The notes: generated from the letters alone by a model not told the origin. Positions 42,538-54,843 are shown, numbered from the stretch's first letter. The stretch: DNA of 64,000 nt from Bufo bufo (GCF_905171765.1 NC_053390.1:513033565-513097564); one strand, 5' to 3'. Numbers and translations: made by a program.

Positions 42538-43423
42538 TACATTTTCCTCTCTAGTAGCGCCCCCTGCTGTTTATCTCTCTGGCCCACCTTCTGTAATTCA
42601 GTGGTGGACTAACATGTTTAGTAGCCTCCCCACTGTGCTGGCATAGTGATCTCACAGAGAAGCAGGTGAAATGGCCCCATTTTCATTCATTCCTCTCTAC
42701 TTCTAAATTCATATAAATATATAGCTATATCTGTCTATGCAATGGAGAAGATGATTGTGGGGGAATTGAATGCCATATGTGTCTATGGGGTTACATGTGA
42801 GGTACTATTTTCTATCCAGGGGAGGAAGGGATTCATAAAAGCTAACTGAAATGCATCCTGGGAAACATGGGCGTATTTACCATTAGGCACCTAAGGGATT
42901 GTGCCTAGGGCGCCGAGGGGGGTGAAGTGGGCTTACCAGCAAAGAGTTTTTTTTTGTTTTATTTATTTATTTATTTTTTTCCACTCTCAACCCTCCTGCC
43001 AACAGGATAACATGGTCACTAGAGAAGGGGGAAAGGGTGGTGCTTTGCAATGACAGCAGTGACTAGGGTGACTACAGACCAGGACTTGCTCTGTATCTAC
43101 TACACTGCAGGAGCTGAAGGTCCTGTGATGATGTTACCATATTGCGAAGAAAAAAAAGGGGGGCAGTCAGCACATCCCAATGCGCAGGTGCACGTTGCTG
43201 TGGCTGAGAACACAAGCATCTCTAATGAAGCGATTAATTCAATGTGAGCACCAGGGAAATGCTGGGAGTTGTAGTTCTCTACTCTTATACCCCCTTCCTG
43301 CATGGAGAGAGGGAGTGATGTTATTTACCTGGGACTGTATGTTAGAAGGGCTGGGGGAAGGGGTGATGTTATTTACATGGGACTGCATGTTGGAGCGGCT
43401 GAAAATATTATTATTTAGGCTAC
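42538..43423. other. Spacer with low-complexity tract
   Basis: Contains TTTATTTATTTATTTATT near 42955-42975 and repeat-like 'GCTGGGAGTTGTAGTTC' (43261) as in 61250. No gene seen. Confidence 0.4.
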
Positions 43424-43640
43424 ATGCACACGAACATGAAAAATGGCCATGTGACAGCGGTTTATGTAACGGCCATAACACGGCCATTTCTACAACCAAT
43501 TGAAGTCTGTGGGGCTATTCACATGGATGCTTTTTAACAGCCAGAGAATAGCGGCCCCAAAGAATAGGACATGTCCTTTTTTTGGCTGTCTTCACTGCCA
43601 GACGGACCACATTGAAATCAATGAGACTCTTATAACGTCT
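43424..43640. repeat. MITE copy, diverged GGCCT-end family
   Basis: Starts AGGCTACATGCACACGAAC after TTATTT, then CATGAAAAATGGCC. Ends are less clear than in other copies. Confidence 0.45.
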
Positions 43641-44219
43641 GTATAGAAAGGAGTGCACCCATCTAACGCAAGTTAAAAACGGGGAAAAACTAGAGAAAAT
43701 ATTGCATTTCAAGGACTAAAATAAAAAAATAAATAAACTGGATGCAGCAGGATTTTGTTCCCAGAGTGATGGCATCACATGATCACTTTGGGGAACATCA
43801 TTTATGCTGGGGACAGTTATAGGTGGCATTATTAAGAAATGGGGCCACTATTTGCAATTGGGGCTACTATGTTGGACATTGTGTAAAAATTATTGAAAAA
43901 TGGGCATGAAAAAAAATTAGATACAGTTTCTATTGTGCCATAAAAAAAGTCGCAAATTGTGGCACTTGCTATAATTGCACAATAATTAGCAACTTTTTAC
44001 TTGTCTCAGTAGGAGGGACGTGGCCTCCCGCGGCCTGCTGGATTTACATTTGAAAGTCATTTGGCGTACATTCGAAAGTCTGGTGCATGGAGTGCCTGGA
44101 AATGCACCAAACTGAGGCCTGTGCTATAAATTTGAACTTTATACTAAGACTGTTGTTTGCAATACCAGTCTTACTTTACAGTATCTCCCCCAATGTGTCC
44201 ATTTTAAAAAGCTATTTTC
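43641..44219. other. Spacer, nothing recognised
   Basis: No supported gene or named repeat. Confidence 0.35.
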
Positions 44220-44400
44220 TTTTTTTTGCCCTGTAGAGTGCATTATAAGTACTGGGCACTATAGGGGCCTTATTACTACTGAGGGTGCTATAGGGAGCCT
44301 TATTACCACTGGAAGCATTGTAGGTGGGGCTTATTTCTAATGGGGCTTCTGTGGGGCCAATATTACTACTGGGGGTACTGTGAGGACATTATTATTATTT
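44220..44400. repeat. Minisatellite (TTACTACTGGGGG type)
   Basis: Imperfect units of about 35-40 bp: 'CTTATTACTACTGAGGGTGC', 'CTTATTACCACTGGAAGC' and so on. Same style as 25000-25480 and 61020-61150. Confidence 0.6.
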
Positions 44401-44569
44401 TACTGTGAGAATTGGCGGGGAAAAACCATGAGGGAAGAAGAAGGATGGTCACATGACACTGAGAGGAAGTGGGGGAGACTTCCTCAACAGCCAATCAGGG
44501 GAGGCAGCAGGCAGGGAGAAGCCTAGACAGAACGAGCAAATGCCATACTGTGTTGAGCTGCTGATCATG

Positions 44570-45480
44570 TCTGTCCCTATCTACAAGCATTACAATATCT
44601 GTGTTATTAAACTCGTTGCATTATAGCAAAAGCATTTTACAGCAATAATGTAATTTTTATACCTGTGTTACTGAACACCTAGTTTACCACAAAGACTGCA
44701 TTTTTCTATTCATGTTGTCAGACATATTGCTGCATCAGACGGTAATTTCATACATTTTAGTATTTTTTTTTTTATAGTTGAACAAGTGTTATTTCAGGTC
44801 TAGTGTAAAAAAACATTTCACCACAAACATTGCGTTGTATTATCAGTGTTAACGAATGCATTACTGTATCAGACGGTGTTTTCATACATTTTAGTACAAC
44901 AATTTTTATAGCTAAACAAGTGTTATATGAGACCTAGCCAGAAAAAAAAACGCAAACATTGCACTGTATTATCCATGTTAGTGGACACATTACTGCATCA
45001 GACAGTGTTTTCATCCATTTTTGTCCACTCATTTTTATAGTTGAGGATGTGTTTTTGCGACCTAGTGGTAAAAAAAAAAACTATTCACTGCAAACACTGT
45101 GATGTCATCTCGGTGTTAGGGCTTGTTAACATGACCCTGCCGTGTTTTGTGGTCCGCAAAACACGGATGCTGAACGGAACAGGAGACCCATTATAGAAAT
45201 GCCTATTCTTGTCCGCAAAATGGACAAGAATAGGACATGCCTCATAGTTTTTGCGGGGCCACGGAATGGAGCAACGGATGCGGACAGCACACGGAGTGCT
45301 GTCCGCATCTTTTGTGGCCCCATAGAAATGAAAAAATGCAGCTCGGATGCGGGCCAAAACCACGGTTGTGTGAATGAGCCCTTAGTGGATGCAGTACTGC
45401 ATCAGACAGTGTTTTCATACAGTTTAGTACAATCATTTGAAGATGTTTTTGTTTCAAATAAATTTTCCTACAAAAATTTA
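44570..45480. repeat. Degenerate tandem repeat of about 130-140 bp
   Basis: 'GCATCAGACGGTNNTTTCATACATTTTAGTA' style blocks recur near 44730, 44865, 44995 and 45395 with A-run linkers. A MITE (45119-45381) is inserted before the last unit. Confidence 0.7.
45119..45381. mobile_element. MITE, TTA-flanked, GGGCTTG/GAGCCC ends
   Basis: TTA at 45116-45118 and 45382-45384. Inverted ends, with internal GTGGTCCGCAAAACACGGATG and its complement-like copy. Sits in the tandem repeat, which continues on both sides. A 3-bp TTA/TAA target is typical of PIF/Harbinger (inference). Confidence 0.75.
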
Positions 45481-45554
45481 ATAGTTGACCACAGCATTTC
45501 ACATCAACAATTGCTTATTCCCAAAGTAAGAAGGGCGGGTTCTCACCAGCTTTA

Positions 45555-45800
45555 GGCCTCTTGCACAAAAACGTTTTTTTTTTCAGTTTCCGACTGTATA
45601 CGGAACCATTCATTTCAATGGATGCGCGAAAAAAACAGAAGGTACTCCGTATGCCTTCTGTTTCCATATTTCCATTCCGTTCAAAGATAGAACATGTCCT
45701 ATTATTGTCCGCATAACGGACAAGGATAGTACTGTTCTATTAGGGGCCAGATGTTCCGTTCTGCGGACTGCAAAATACTGAAAAAGACATACGGTGCTCT
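45555..45800. mobile_element. MITE of the same family, right end unclear
   Basis: Begins GGCCTCTTGCACAAAAACG after TTA (45552-45554). Contains ATTGTCCGCATAACGGACAA and TTCTGCGGACTGCAAAATAC. Confidence 0.6.
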
Positions 45801-45819
45801 GTTAAAACGGAATATAATG

Positions 45820-46010
45820 ACATTTTAGGATGGGATGCAAAACTGAACCCTTTAAAAGGCATTCGGTTTGCTCCGTCCTAATATATTTCTATGTGCACAT
45901 GTTTTTTTTCCATTATGAATGACGGAAAAAAAAGACCTGTCGCAAAACGGAATGCCTCTAAAAGGGTTTGGTTTTGCATTCCATCCTAAAATTCCTTTAT
46001 ATAAAACTCT
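45820..46010. repeat. Inverted repeat (foldback)
   Basis: Arm 'TAGGATGGGATGCAAAACTG' (45834 on) pairs with 'TTTTGCATTCCATCCTAAAA' (45971 on). The 'CCCTTTAAAAGG' / 'CCTCTAAAAGGG' parts also match. Arms about 60 bp. Confidence 0.75.
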
Positions 46011-47640
46011 GTTATAACGGAGCACTATAATGGAATTCCTAATGCTGTTGGGAATCCGCTCTAAATTGTCAATACCAGTGTGTTTGTAGAAGTAAAGAGA
46101 TCCACACCCACTGTGTGAACTCTGCTGGACAGGTGATACTCTAAGGCCAGGGGAATGTAACTCACTGGAAAGAGTTGTGCCAATAAACACAACACTGAAA
46201 AGAGCCTGTGTGTAGAATTATATGGTATGGAAGTAGCTTTCTCCTGCAGAAGGATGTCTAGGCAGGGTCCCAATGATAGATCAGTAGGTCCAGGTAAAAG
46301 AATGCAGTTCAAAGGACACTAACGTTACCACACTTTATTTACATTAAAAACATATATAAAAACATTTAAAGCATAAAAAACAGCAGTAGGTGCAGCCACT
46401 TTGCAACAGGGCCAAGTAGCGTAAGGGCAAGGTTCCGGGCAGGTCGTTCTTCTCAGGACGGGTGCTCCGTGGTTAGGACGTCAGGGTATCCTATGGTGAT
46501 ATAGGGACTTAGAGCCCACCATCACTCCCGTCTGGTTCCTGCCATTTTTTTCAGCAAGATCAACATCTACTGAACATCTGTAAAGACCGGAAGACACCTG
46601 GGTTACGGTAGGACAACCGGTTATATTTCAGGTGCCGCCGTGTACCAATAATTTAATGTGTCATTGTGCACTAGATTGATAATGTGTTATATTTAGGGAC
46701 CTTTTTTCTATTTGTACCAATTAAAAGTTACGTTTTAATTAGGATCACCACTCCAACCTTCCTTGGAGGCTAAGGAGCCCACGATAATATATCACAGTCT
46801 GATAAAATTGGTAGGGACGGTTAGGACTATGATGATGATTGTGCGTTGGACAGCACCATGCGACCCAGATCAGGGTGCTGAGGTGTAGGTGAAATCAGAG
46901 GAAAGGGTGGTGGCTGTCACAGCAACAATATACGCCCAGATCCTCCCAAAAGACTGGTAGGGCCATTGTGGCTTCTGTTGAGATGCAGCTGATACTGTGG
47001 GTGCAGGCTCAAAATGTGCCAGACCTAGGCCAAGCTCTGCTGCTTCTAGCTCTGTGTGAGTTACACCTGTATGGTGTTTTTTTCCACAAGGCTGGCACAC
47101 AAAACTACAGACGTTTGTAAGATCTGCAGGATTAAAATAAGCCATATGCATTCAGACACAAACATAAATACTGGGGCTCTATTGCTGCTGCATCATGTGT
47201 GAAAATAAAACTGTTCAGCATTTCAAATCAGAACAAGTATGTAATCCTTCTCCTGGTCTTCTTTGTGGCAGGCAAGCAATACAGTGTCCCAGGCATCATC
47301 AGCTGCTTTTTCTCCTGCTCAGACTGCTCCTTCACCTTGTCCTCCTCTCCATTGTGAGACAACAATAACACAATGTGTTCCCATGAGATAACTATTCTTG
47401 ACTAGAAGCTAGCTTGCATGCAAGCTGAACTCTCACCTCACCAAGCTGCTGTTGGTGCAGTTGCTTCTGTACCACTTAGTTGTGGTAAATGTGGTGCAGT
47501 TCCGCAACTTCAACAAAATTTGCTGTAAAATTGAATATTTTTTCAGGTCATCAGTCTCTGCCATATTCGATCAGAAGGACTACTGACCAGGCATCTGTAA
47601 CGGTGCAGTCCAGCTTCTTCACCAAAATTTAATTGGATGC
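46011..47640. other. Unassigned stretch
   Basis: No protein domain recognised. An open frame on - at 46870-47151 (CxxC-containing) has no family I can name. 46375-46745 reads like a retroelement 3' region ('ACCAATTAAAAGTTACG') but without support. Confidence 0.3.
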
Positions 47641-47804
47641 ATGTACTGCTGCCAAGTTGTCCATTTTTTGTTTTCAAAATATTTTTTTTACATTTTCACA
47701 TTTTCTAAATGACACTGGCCTTTCCTCGACACATGCCCTGTTCTCCAACCCCATGGACTTCCAGGGGAGGGGGGGATTCGGGAGGGTAACTGGCCTAGTT
47801 TACT

Positions 47805-47930
47805 GTCTTGTCCAGCCTCCAATGTCATCTCAGAGAGGGTTTTCAGTGCGGAAGGTGGCATAGTCTCCAAAACATCACATGTCGAAATGAAAGAGGCATG
47901 GATCCATGAGGATTTTCACATACCTCCTGT
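47805..47930 (+). pseudogene. Fossil of hAT transposase C-terminus
   Basis: Reads PASNVISERVFSAEGGIVSK, the hAT dimerisation block, followed by 'MKEAWIHEDFH'. It matches the equivalent part of hAT1 (CPASSVLSERTFSAAGG). No other transposase parts nearby. Confidence 0.7.
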
Positions 47931-48009
47931 TTCTCCGCCACCTTCTCCAATTTCCCAAAAAGGGGTTGTGGTGAGGCGTGGAGGGTGTGGACAGTGCACC
48001 CACCACATT

Positions 48010-48225
48010 TATCTTCTTTTAGGCCAGTTTTCTGGTGTAGAAGAAGACGGAAATCTACTTCAGACAGTGGCCGGCTTAGATTTCAGTTCAGGTGCATGGA
48101 CTTCCAAAGGCTGCATCTAATTTATGACGAAGTGTACGCCTCGTAGTAAATTAGTTGCAGCCTCCGGCAACGCTCTGGGTTATCATGGACCAACATACAC
48201 CTCCAGTCTATGATAAATCAGGGCC
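48010..48225. repeat. MITE related to the 61522-61724 element
   Basis: 'TTTTCTGGTGTAGAAGAAGA', 'CAGTTCAGGTGCATGGACT', 'GCTGCATCTAATTTATGACG' and 'TATGATAAATCAGGGCC' all have close counterparts at 61610-61725. Confidence 0.65.
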
Positions 48226-49412
48226 AAAGTTTTAAACTTTTTTAGACATTTGGTGTTTTATTTTTTCATTGCATTTTTCTTACTGTTGTTTTTGCTGCAT
48301 TTTGCAGTCAAAATAACAGCTCTGGGTTGTTACCTAAAAGTCTATAGAAATTATTAAATGTAGTTTTTTGGTCAATGGTTTTTCCAACTGTAGCATGCTA
48401 TGGGTCTGGCATTTTTCCCTAATTGTCTGTCATATTTGATATCCATATAGACATCCATAGTTCAAAAAAATCTTGCTGGCAATACGTCTCACATTTTTAA
48501 AATATTTCTGCATTGTATTTTTTAACTAATTATATTTTTCCATACTGCTCTACTGAGGGAGCGACATTACAAGGGGTACATATTTCTTATTTTAAAAAAA
48601 AGGTATGCAAAAAATGGCCTTAAAAATGCATGTTTCTGACCAAAAAAGCCACAGAAACACTTGATAAAAACCAAAGGGCTCTTTCACATGTGGCAGATCA
48701 TGCTGCAGAAATTTTATGTGACTGAAAATCACTTCCATCCATGTGCTTCCTGCCAAAACACCCCTAAACAGTTGAATAGAACTGACTTTCAGTCGCAGAA
48801 ATCTGCAGAGTATGAAGGAACCCCAAAAAAGGTTGAAAAAGCACCACAAAAATCAGACATTTTGATGTGTTGTTTTTTTTAACAAAAGAAACACACGCCA
48901 AAAAAACTATGTGCGGCAGCACCTTTTAACTGTGAATTTCTGAACCTGTAACTTTTGGGTTGCCCTTTGCCTCTCTTACTATCCTCCTTACTGTACTTGG
49001 GGGCAGTATGCAGATCTGTCTTCTTCTGGTAAATTTTCAACTACTCCATGCTTTTGTAAGCTTCTTATTATTATCTCTCTTTTTTTCTTGCTTATAACCA
49101 GCCCCTAATCCATGTAGATCCAGAACCTTCTGTTTCTCTTAAGCTGATAGCTCACAGTTTTATAGATCTTGATAAAGGACAGATTGATTTTACATGTATG
49201 TAACCTCATATTCAAAAATCTGAAAAATAGGAGCAATAAATAGTGATTACCATTATTTTAATGTTTTTGAAAAGAAAAGAAAAGAATGGTTGTGACATTC
49301 ACTGAAAGTCTATGAAATCAGACATCTTTATTCGAATCCACATTAAAACAGATGACATGGTGGGTACAGGCAATTTTAAAGCACCCAGAAAAGGGTCACG
49401 TGGCTATACTAG
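48226..49412. other. Spacer, nothing recognised
   Basis: AT-rich; 'GAAAAGAAAAGAAAAG' near 49270. No supported gene. Confidence 0.35.
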
Positions 49413-49415
49413 TAA

Positions 49416-49774
49416 GGCTTATTGCACACAAACGTGTGTGCTCTGTGGCCGTATTGCGGACCGCATTTGCAGATCCGCAATACACGGGCACCGCTCTGTG
49501 TGCATTCCGCATCACGGATGCGGACCCATTCACTTCAATGGGTCTGCAAATCCGGAGATGCGGAATGGAGCGGAACGGAAGCACGGAATGGAACACTGCT
49601 TCCGTGGGGTTTCGTCCCGTACTTCCGTTCCGCAAAAAGCTATCTTTTTGCGGAACAGCCGGATCGCGGATCCATTAAAGTGAATGGGTCCGCAATCTGC
49701 TGCGGTTACCCCACGGTGGGTGTTCGTGCATTGCAGCCCGCAAATTGCGCACACACGTTCGTGTACAAGAGGCC
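49416..49774. mobile_element. MITE, TAA-flanked, best-preserved copy
   Basis: TAA at 49413-49415 and 49775-49777. Ends GGCTTATTGCACACAAACGT and ACGTTCGTGTACAAGAGGCC are inverted. Internal GCGGACC-rich palindromic DNA, with ACCCATTCACTTCAATGGGT near 49525 and again near 49671. Confidence 0.85.
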
Positions 49775-49839
49775 TAAGGTAACAATACGCTTGTAGGAAT
49801 GCCGTATGTTATATAGATAGTGAGCAATTACTACTAACA

Positions 49840-50016
49840 TTCAAGGAGCATTCCAACCATGTTCTCTATACTTTAGCGAATCGGGTTCGGATTGCTCTAT
49901 CCGAACCCGATTAGTTTGAAAACTTTGGTAAGAATATGAGCTCCGTCCTACTGTAAAATGTATGGCCTCCGTAGAAGTCTTGCCGAAGTTCCAGCAAATA
50001 TCGTGAGACTTACTTC
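49840..50016. repeat. Foldback repeat, left arm (split by hAT3)
   Basis: 'CTACTGTAAAATGTATGGCC' at 49949 and 'CAGCAAATATCGTGAGACTT' at 49992 occur inverted at 54235-54325. Contains a local palindrome AATCGGGTTCGGAT/ATCCGAACCCGATT at 49878-49912. Confidence 0.75.
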
Positions 50017-50019
50017 TAG

Positions 50020-50938
50020 TGTTGATCGAGCAACGTAGTGTTCAGGTGCTCGGGAGCTCGGGCCGAACAAATCGGGAGTATAATGGAAGTCAATGGGAGA
50101 ACCCGAGCATTAAACCAGGTAGCCCCCTTCTCTGAAGAGGGGAGGGTGCCTGGTTCATAGTAAAATATCAGAAATTTATGGAAACACCACCAAAAATTAC
50201 AAGGAACCGGCACTTCAATAGACCCTTTATTACACATAAAGGAGGGCATCATACACACCCTTGAAAAATTATAATTGATGGCCTGCTGGTGACCCTCAAA
50301 AACATTTAGATCAAGGGCCTGCTGATCTGACCATCTAAAACATTATGGGTGAGGGCCTGCTGCCGCTTTGGTGACTCTAGTTAACCTGGGGCCGATCGCA
50401 CGTCCCTGTGATGGCGACGATCCATTCGGATGTCTGGCCTATCAACTTTAGATGTTATTGTCAGCGCAAACAATTGTAACTATGGGTAACGGGGAATCAG
50501 TGTTTGATTCAGGAGAGGGAGCCTGAGAGACGGCTACCACATCCAAGCAAGGCAGCATGAGTACAAATTACCTATTACTTATTTTAGGTGCAGGCCTGCA
50601 GGTGAGCTGACCTTGTAAAAGATTATATGGCAGCGTCTACTTGTGAGCTGACCCTGTAAAACATTATATGTAAGGGCTTGCAGGTGAGCTAACCCTCAAA
50701 ATAATTATATGCGAGGGCTTTCAGGTGAGCTGACCCCATAAAAGATTTGAAGTGCGGGCCTGCAGGTGAGCTGACCTCAGCGTTATCGCCGCTCACCATC
50801 TGTGTTGATTACTCAAAGCTTCTTAAAACCTCACAGAGGTCAGACATCCATGCCCACTCCTCGCTTGTGAATATAGGAAGCTGACTGGAAAGGCGACAAC
50901 CATGTTGCAGCTAGTATTCCACTACTGTCCTCTGCTGC
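50020..50938 (-). other. hAT3 3' region
   Basis: Non-coding. Contains four to five diverged copies of 'GCAGGTGAGCTGACC' about 50 bp apart (50597-50775). The transposase C-terminus is missing, so part of this region may replace it. Confidence 0.6.
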
Positions 50939-53096
50939 TCACAAAGCCTGGCCAACATGTGGAACATGGAGTTCCAGCATGTTCTCAAGTCGCACAACAG
51001 CTGTTGGTGACTTGTGGAAATGCGCACACACACAGCGCACCTTCACCAGTAGCTCAGGAAAATTGGGGTAGGTTTTGAGAAACCGCTGAACCACAAGGTT
51101 GAAGACGTAGGCAAGGCATGGGATGTGTCTAGGCTTGCCGAGCTCCAAAGCTGCCACCAAGTTACGGCCATTATCAGACACAACCATGCCTGGTTCTAGG
51201 TTGAGTGGTGAGAGCCACATCTCAGTCTGGTCTCTTATCCCCTGCCACAGCTCTGCAGCGGTGTGCTGTTTGTCCCCTAAGCATATCAGCTTCAGCACGG
51301 CCTGTTGCCGCTTCCCACTGCAGTGCTACACTGCTTCCAGCTACCGACTGATGCTGCACGTGGGTAATTCGGAGGTGGAATTGGAGGAGGAGGTGGAGGA
51401 GAAGAAGTGGGGGTTGAAGCCACTAATGTAGGTGCTGGCGGAAACCCTGATCGACGTAGGGCCCGCAATCCTTGGCGTCGATAGCACCTGTGTCATCCCA
51501 GGGTGCGACTCGCTCCCAGCCTCCACAATATTCACCCAGTGTGCCGTCAGGGAAATGTAACGTCCCTGGCCGAATGCACTTGTCTATGTGTCCGTGGTTA
51601 AGTGGACCTTCCCAGTAACTGCATTGATCAGGGCACGTGTGATGTTGCGTCACACATGTTGGTGTAAGGCGGCACGGCACATCTTGAAAAATAGTGGCGG
51701 CTGGGGACTGCATAACGCGGGCAGCCGCCGACATCAGGCTGCGGAAGGCCTCAGTGTCCACTAGCCTAAATGGCAATATTTTCAGGGCCAGTAATTTGGA
51801 AAGCTGTGCATTTAGTGCTATGGCCTGTGGGTGGGTGGCTGGGTATTTTCGCTTGCGTTCAAAGGCCTGGGGTAAGGACATTTTGACGCTGCGCTGGGAC
51901 ACAGAAGTGGATGTGGTCGCTGATGGTGCTTGCGAAGGTCCAGGTACAGGTCGGGAGGCATCCGGGCCTGCGCCTTCGACAGGAGATTGGCCACCACATA
52001 ACATAGAGGAAGATGAGGCAGTGGTGTGACCCGCAGACACAGATTGTGGACCCAGGCGTTCGTCCCACTTATTACGGTGCTTGGATCATGCTGGTGGTGG
52101 TGAGGTTGCTAGTGTTCACGCCCCGGCTCATTTTCTTATGGCACAGGTTGCAAATTACTATAATTTAGTAGTTTGCAATTTCTTCAAAAAAGCGCAATAC
52201 TGCAGAACATCTACCCCTCGGCAAGGGAGTTTTCAGCAAGGGGGTGCTCCAAGGAACAGTTGCGGGCCTGTTTGGTGTGTCCCGCCTTCTTCCATTTGCC
52301 ACCCCACTGCCTCTTCCAGCCTTTTGCGGTGCTGTAGATCCCTCCCCCTCTGTACTGCTCTCCTCACTCGGCTTGCCACCATCCCAGGTTGGGTCAGTGA
52401 CCTCATCGTCCACCACTTCCTCTTCCATTTCCTCACTCTGATCATCCTCCTGGTTTGTTGACATAACCACAACCTCAGTGATTGCCAACGATGTCTCATC
52501 CTCTTCATCAACCTCTTGAGACAGTAATTGCGGTTGACTCATAGGCAACTGTGTCTCATCATCATCCACCTCATTAAACTCTAATTGCCGTTCACCACCG
52601 TCATGTTCTTGTGACTGTGGATGCTCAAGAGGTTGGGAATCAGGGCACAAGATCTCATGTCCCTCTTCAAGCGTGCTTGGCGAGAGGGCCAAATCAAGTA
52701 TTGGCGCTGAAAAGAGCTCCTCTGAATATTTGAGGGTGGGATCACTTGTTTGGCCACACTATAAATGGTGGGAGGAAGGAGGATCAGGGTGAGGATTGTG
52801 TGGACCAGACTGCTGGCTACCGAGACTGGACTTGGTGGAAGACAGGGTGATGTTTAACCGACTGGAAGCATTATCTGCTGCAATCCAAACGACCACATGC
52901 TCGCACTGGTCTGACTTCAAGAGTGGTGTCCTGCGCCGCCCCTGCAAACTGGGACATGAAGCTAGGTATCTTGGATGATTGTTTTTCTTGTGCTCTGGCA
53001 GCAGGCACAGTTTCTCTGTGCCTAGGGCTACGGCCTCTGCGTGCACCATCAGCATCACGGCCACTTCCCTGTCCCCTACTGCTCGCCTTCTTCATT
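50939..53096 (-). pseudogene. hAT3 transposase, decayed
   Basis: ATG near 53096 ('MKKASSRGQGSGRDADG'). Acidic linker at 52692-52300. BED-type finger near 52160 ('CNLCHKKMSRGVNTSNL', His end altered). 'SVKMSLPQAFERKRKYPA' near 51880, then 'LKILPFRLVDTEAFRSLM'. Core parts 'VVSDNGRNLVAALELGKPRHIPCLAYVFNLVVQRF' near 51190-51085 lie in another frame. The dimerisation block is not found downstream. Several frame changes and a missing C-terminus make it inactive. Confidence 0.82.
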
Positions 53097-53244
53097 TTAA
53101 ATGTGATATATTCTTGAAAATATGTCACACGTACAGTAACGTAAGATTTGGAAGTGTATGTGCAAAAATTTTACAACAGTATTTGTGATGAGGAAACGTT
53201 ATACAGGACAGGTACCACAGGTAATGCGACGGTTCGCAGTGTTT

Positions 53245-53560
53245 ACAGAAAAACTGCACTGGATGTCACTGATATTTTAGGGATGCGCACACTTTAAACA
53301 GGAGATGTGGCGCGGATAATTTAACTCACCGCAGCAGACACCGTCTACGGAAAAACTGCACTGGATGTCACTAATATTTTAGAGATGCACACACTTTAGA
53401 CAGGGGATGTGGCGCAGATAATTTAACTGTTCGCGGGGGACACCATCTACGGAAAAACTGCACTGGATGTCACTGATATTTTAGGGATGCGCACACTTTA
53501 GACAGGAGATGTGGCGTGGATAATTTAACTGTCCGCAGCAGCCTTTTACACGGTATTTAG
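53245..53560 (-). repeat. 103-bp tandem array in hAT3
   Basis: 'AAAACTGCACTGGATGTCACT' occurs at 53249, 53352 and 53455: three copies of a 103-bp unit upstream of the transposase start. Confidence 0.9.
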
Positions 53561-53564
53561 TGCA

Positions 53565-53870
53565 GGATTCGCAAAAAATCTATATTGCTGCTATCACACA
53601 CAAAAGTCCTTAAATTAACTTTTGGGTCTCTGAAAGTTTTTTGTATAAAAATCTTCCTATTACACTCCCTACACTGTCTGTCCCTTCCTATACTCAGCTC
53701 TACCTAACACTGAGCAATTTAGCGCAGGTTGCACTACAAAAATATATTGCTGCTGTCACACACAATAGTCCTTACAAGGACCTTTGGGTCTCTGACATGT
53801 TTTTGTACACTTATAATATTCGATTACACTCCCTACACTCTCTGTCCCTTCCTATCCTCAGCTCTCCCTG
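53565..53870 (-). repeat. Two-copy direct repeat of about 165 bp in hAT3
   Basis: 'TATATTGCTGCTATCACACAC' / 'TATATTGCTGCTGTCACACAC' and the following 'CTCCCTACACT' blocks repeat once. Confidence 0.75.
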
Positions 53871-54150
53871 ACTTAGAATGAGCCGAACACGAGTCATCAG
53901 GTGCTATATAGCACCCGATGACGTGTTGCGGCCAGCCAATCACGGTAATGCTACTGGCATTACAGTGAGGACAGTACTTACCTGCACATTTATTGGCTGC
54001 TTAGAAGCCGCGAAACGTGCGGGGACGAGACTTGACCATTGTGCTTGAGCACATGCGGTACTCGGGCGAGTACCGCCATGTGCCAAGCATAGCGATGCTC
54101 GAGCCGAACTCGTCTTCAGCCGAGCATGCTCTCTCAACACTACTTACTTC

Positions 54151-54330
54151 ATCTCGCCTCTATCAGATGTCACCTCATTAACGAAGCTGAGTTCTGCTTC
54201 CTATTTTGATTCAGACATTTTTGCGAAAAAAGGAAGTGACACATGATAGAGGCAAGACTAAGTAAGTCTTACATTATTTGCTGAAACCTCCGCAGAGGCC
54301 ATACATTTTACAGTAGAATGGAGCCAATAT
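54151..54330. repeat. Foldback repeat, right arm
   Basis: Inverted partner of 49840-50016 ('GGCCATACATTTTACAGTAG' near 54297). hAT3 lies between the arms. Confidence 0.75.
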
Positions 54331-54335
54331 TCCTA

Positions 54336-54755
54336 AAAGGGTTGTGTTAATTCAATAATTGGCATTCATCACATAAAAGTTAATACAAGGTACTTTATCA
54401 TGTATAGGGATCGTCCATATTGCTTCCTTTGCTGTCTGGATTAATTTTTCCATCACATTATACACTGCTTGTTTTCGTGCTTGCACACTATAGGAAAAAG
54501 CACCAGCCTCTCTGGTGGCTGGGACCGTGGGAGCGCACATAGGCTAGTGCTTTTTTCTATATTGTGCAAGCACGACCACCACTGATAAATTTCAGGGTGG
54601 TCGTAACCATGGAAATAAGCAGTGTATAATGAGATGGAAAAAGGAATCCAGCCAGCAAAGGAAGCAATATGGACAATCAAAATACATTAGTAGTGCCTTG
54701 TAGTAACTTTCTCTACATAATAAATGCTATTTGCTGAAGTGACAAAACCCCTTTA
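54336..54755. mobile_element. Long foldback MITE with AAAGGGGTT-type ends
   Basis: The arm 'CCATATTGCTTCCTTTGCTG' near 54414 pairs with 'CAGCAAAGGAAGCAATATGG' near 54654, and 'TTATACACTGCTTGTTTTCG' with 'AAGCAGTGTATAAT' near 54617. Ends AAAAGGGTTGTGT and ACAAAACCCCTTT. Confidence 0.8.
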
Positions 54756-54843
54756 AGGTAATTTTTAAGTTATCTATTGTTTATTTCATATTTTTTCCTG
54801 TTTCATAAGGGGCTGACTGTACATCTGCCCATAACTACAACAA

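Larger units (their letters stand above)
50017..54142 (-). mobile_element. hAT DNA transposon hAT3, 4126 bp
   Basis: Ends TAGTGTTGA and TCAACACTA, flanked by 8-bp duplications CTTACTTC (50009-50016 and 54143-54150), the hAT target length. It has CTCGG/CCGAG-rich subterminal DNA at both ends, a 5' array at 53245-53560 and a decayed transposase on -. Its end TAGTGTTGA resembles hAT2 (TAGAGTTGA). Confidence 0.92.

Noticed and set aside
46870..47151. 93-codon - strand frame with CxxC
   Set aside because: No family recognised, no supporting neighbours, length expected by chance in 64 kb.
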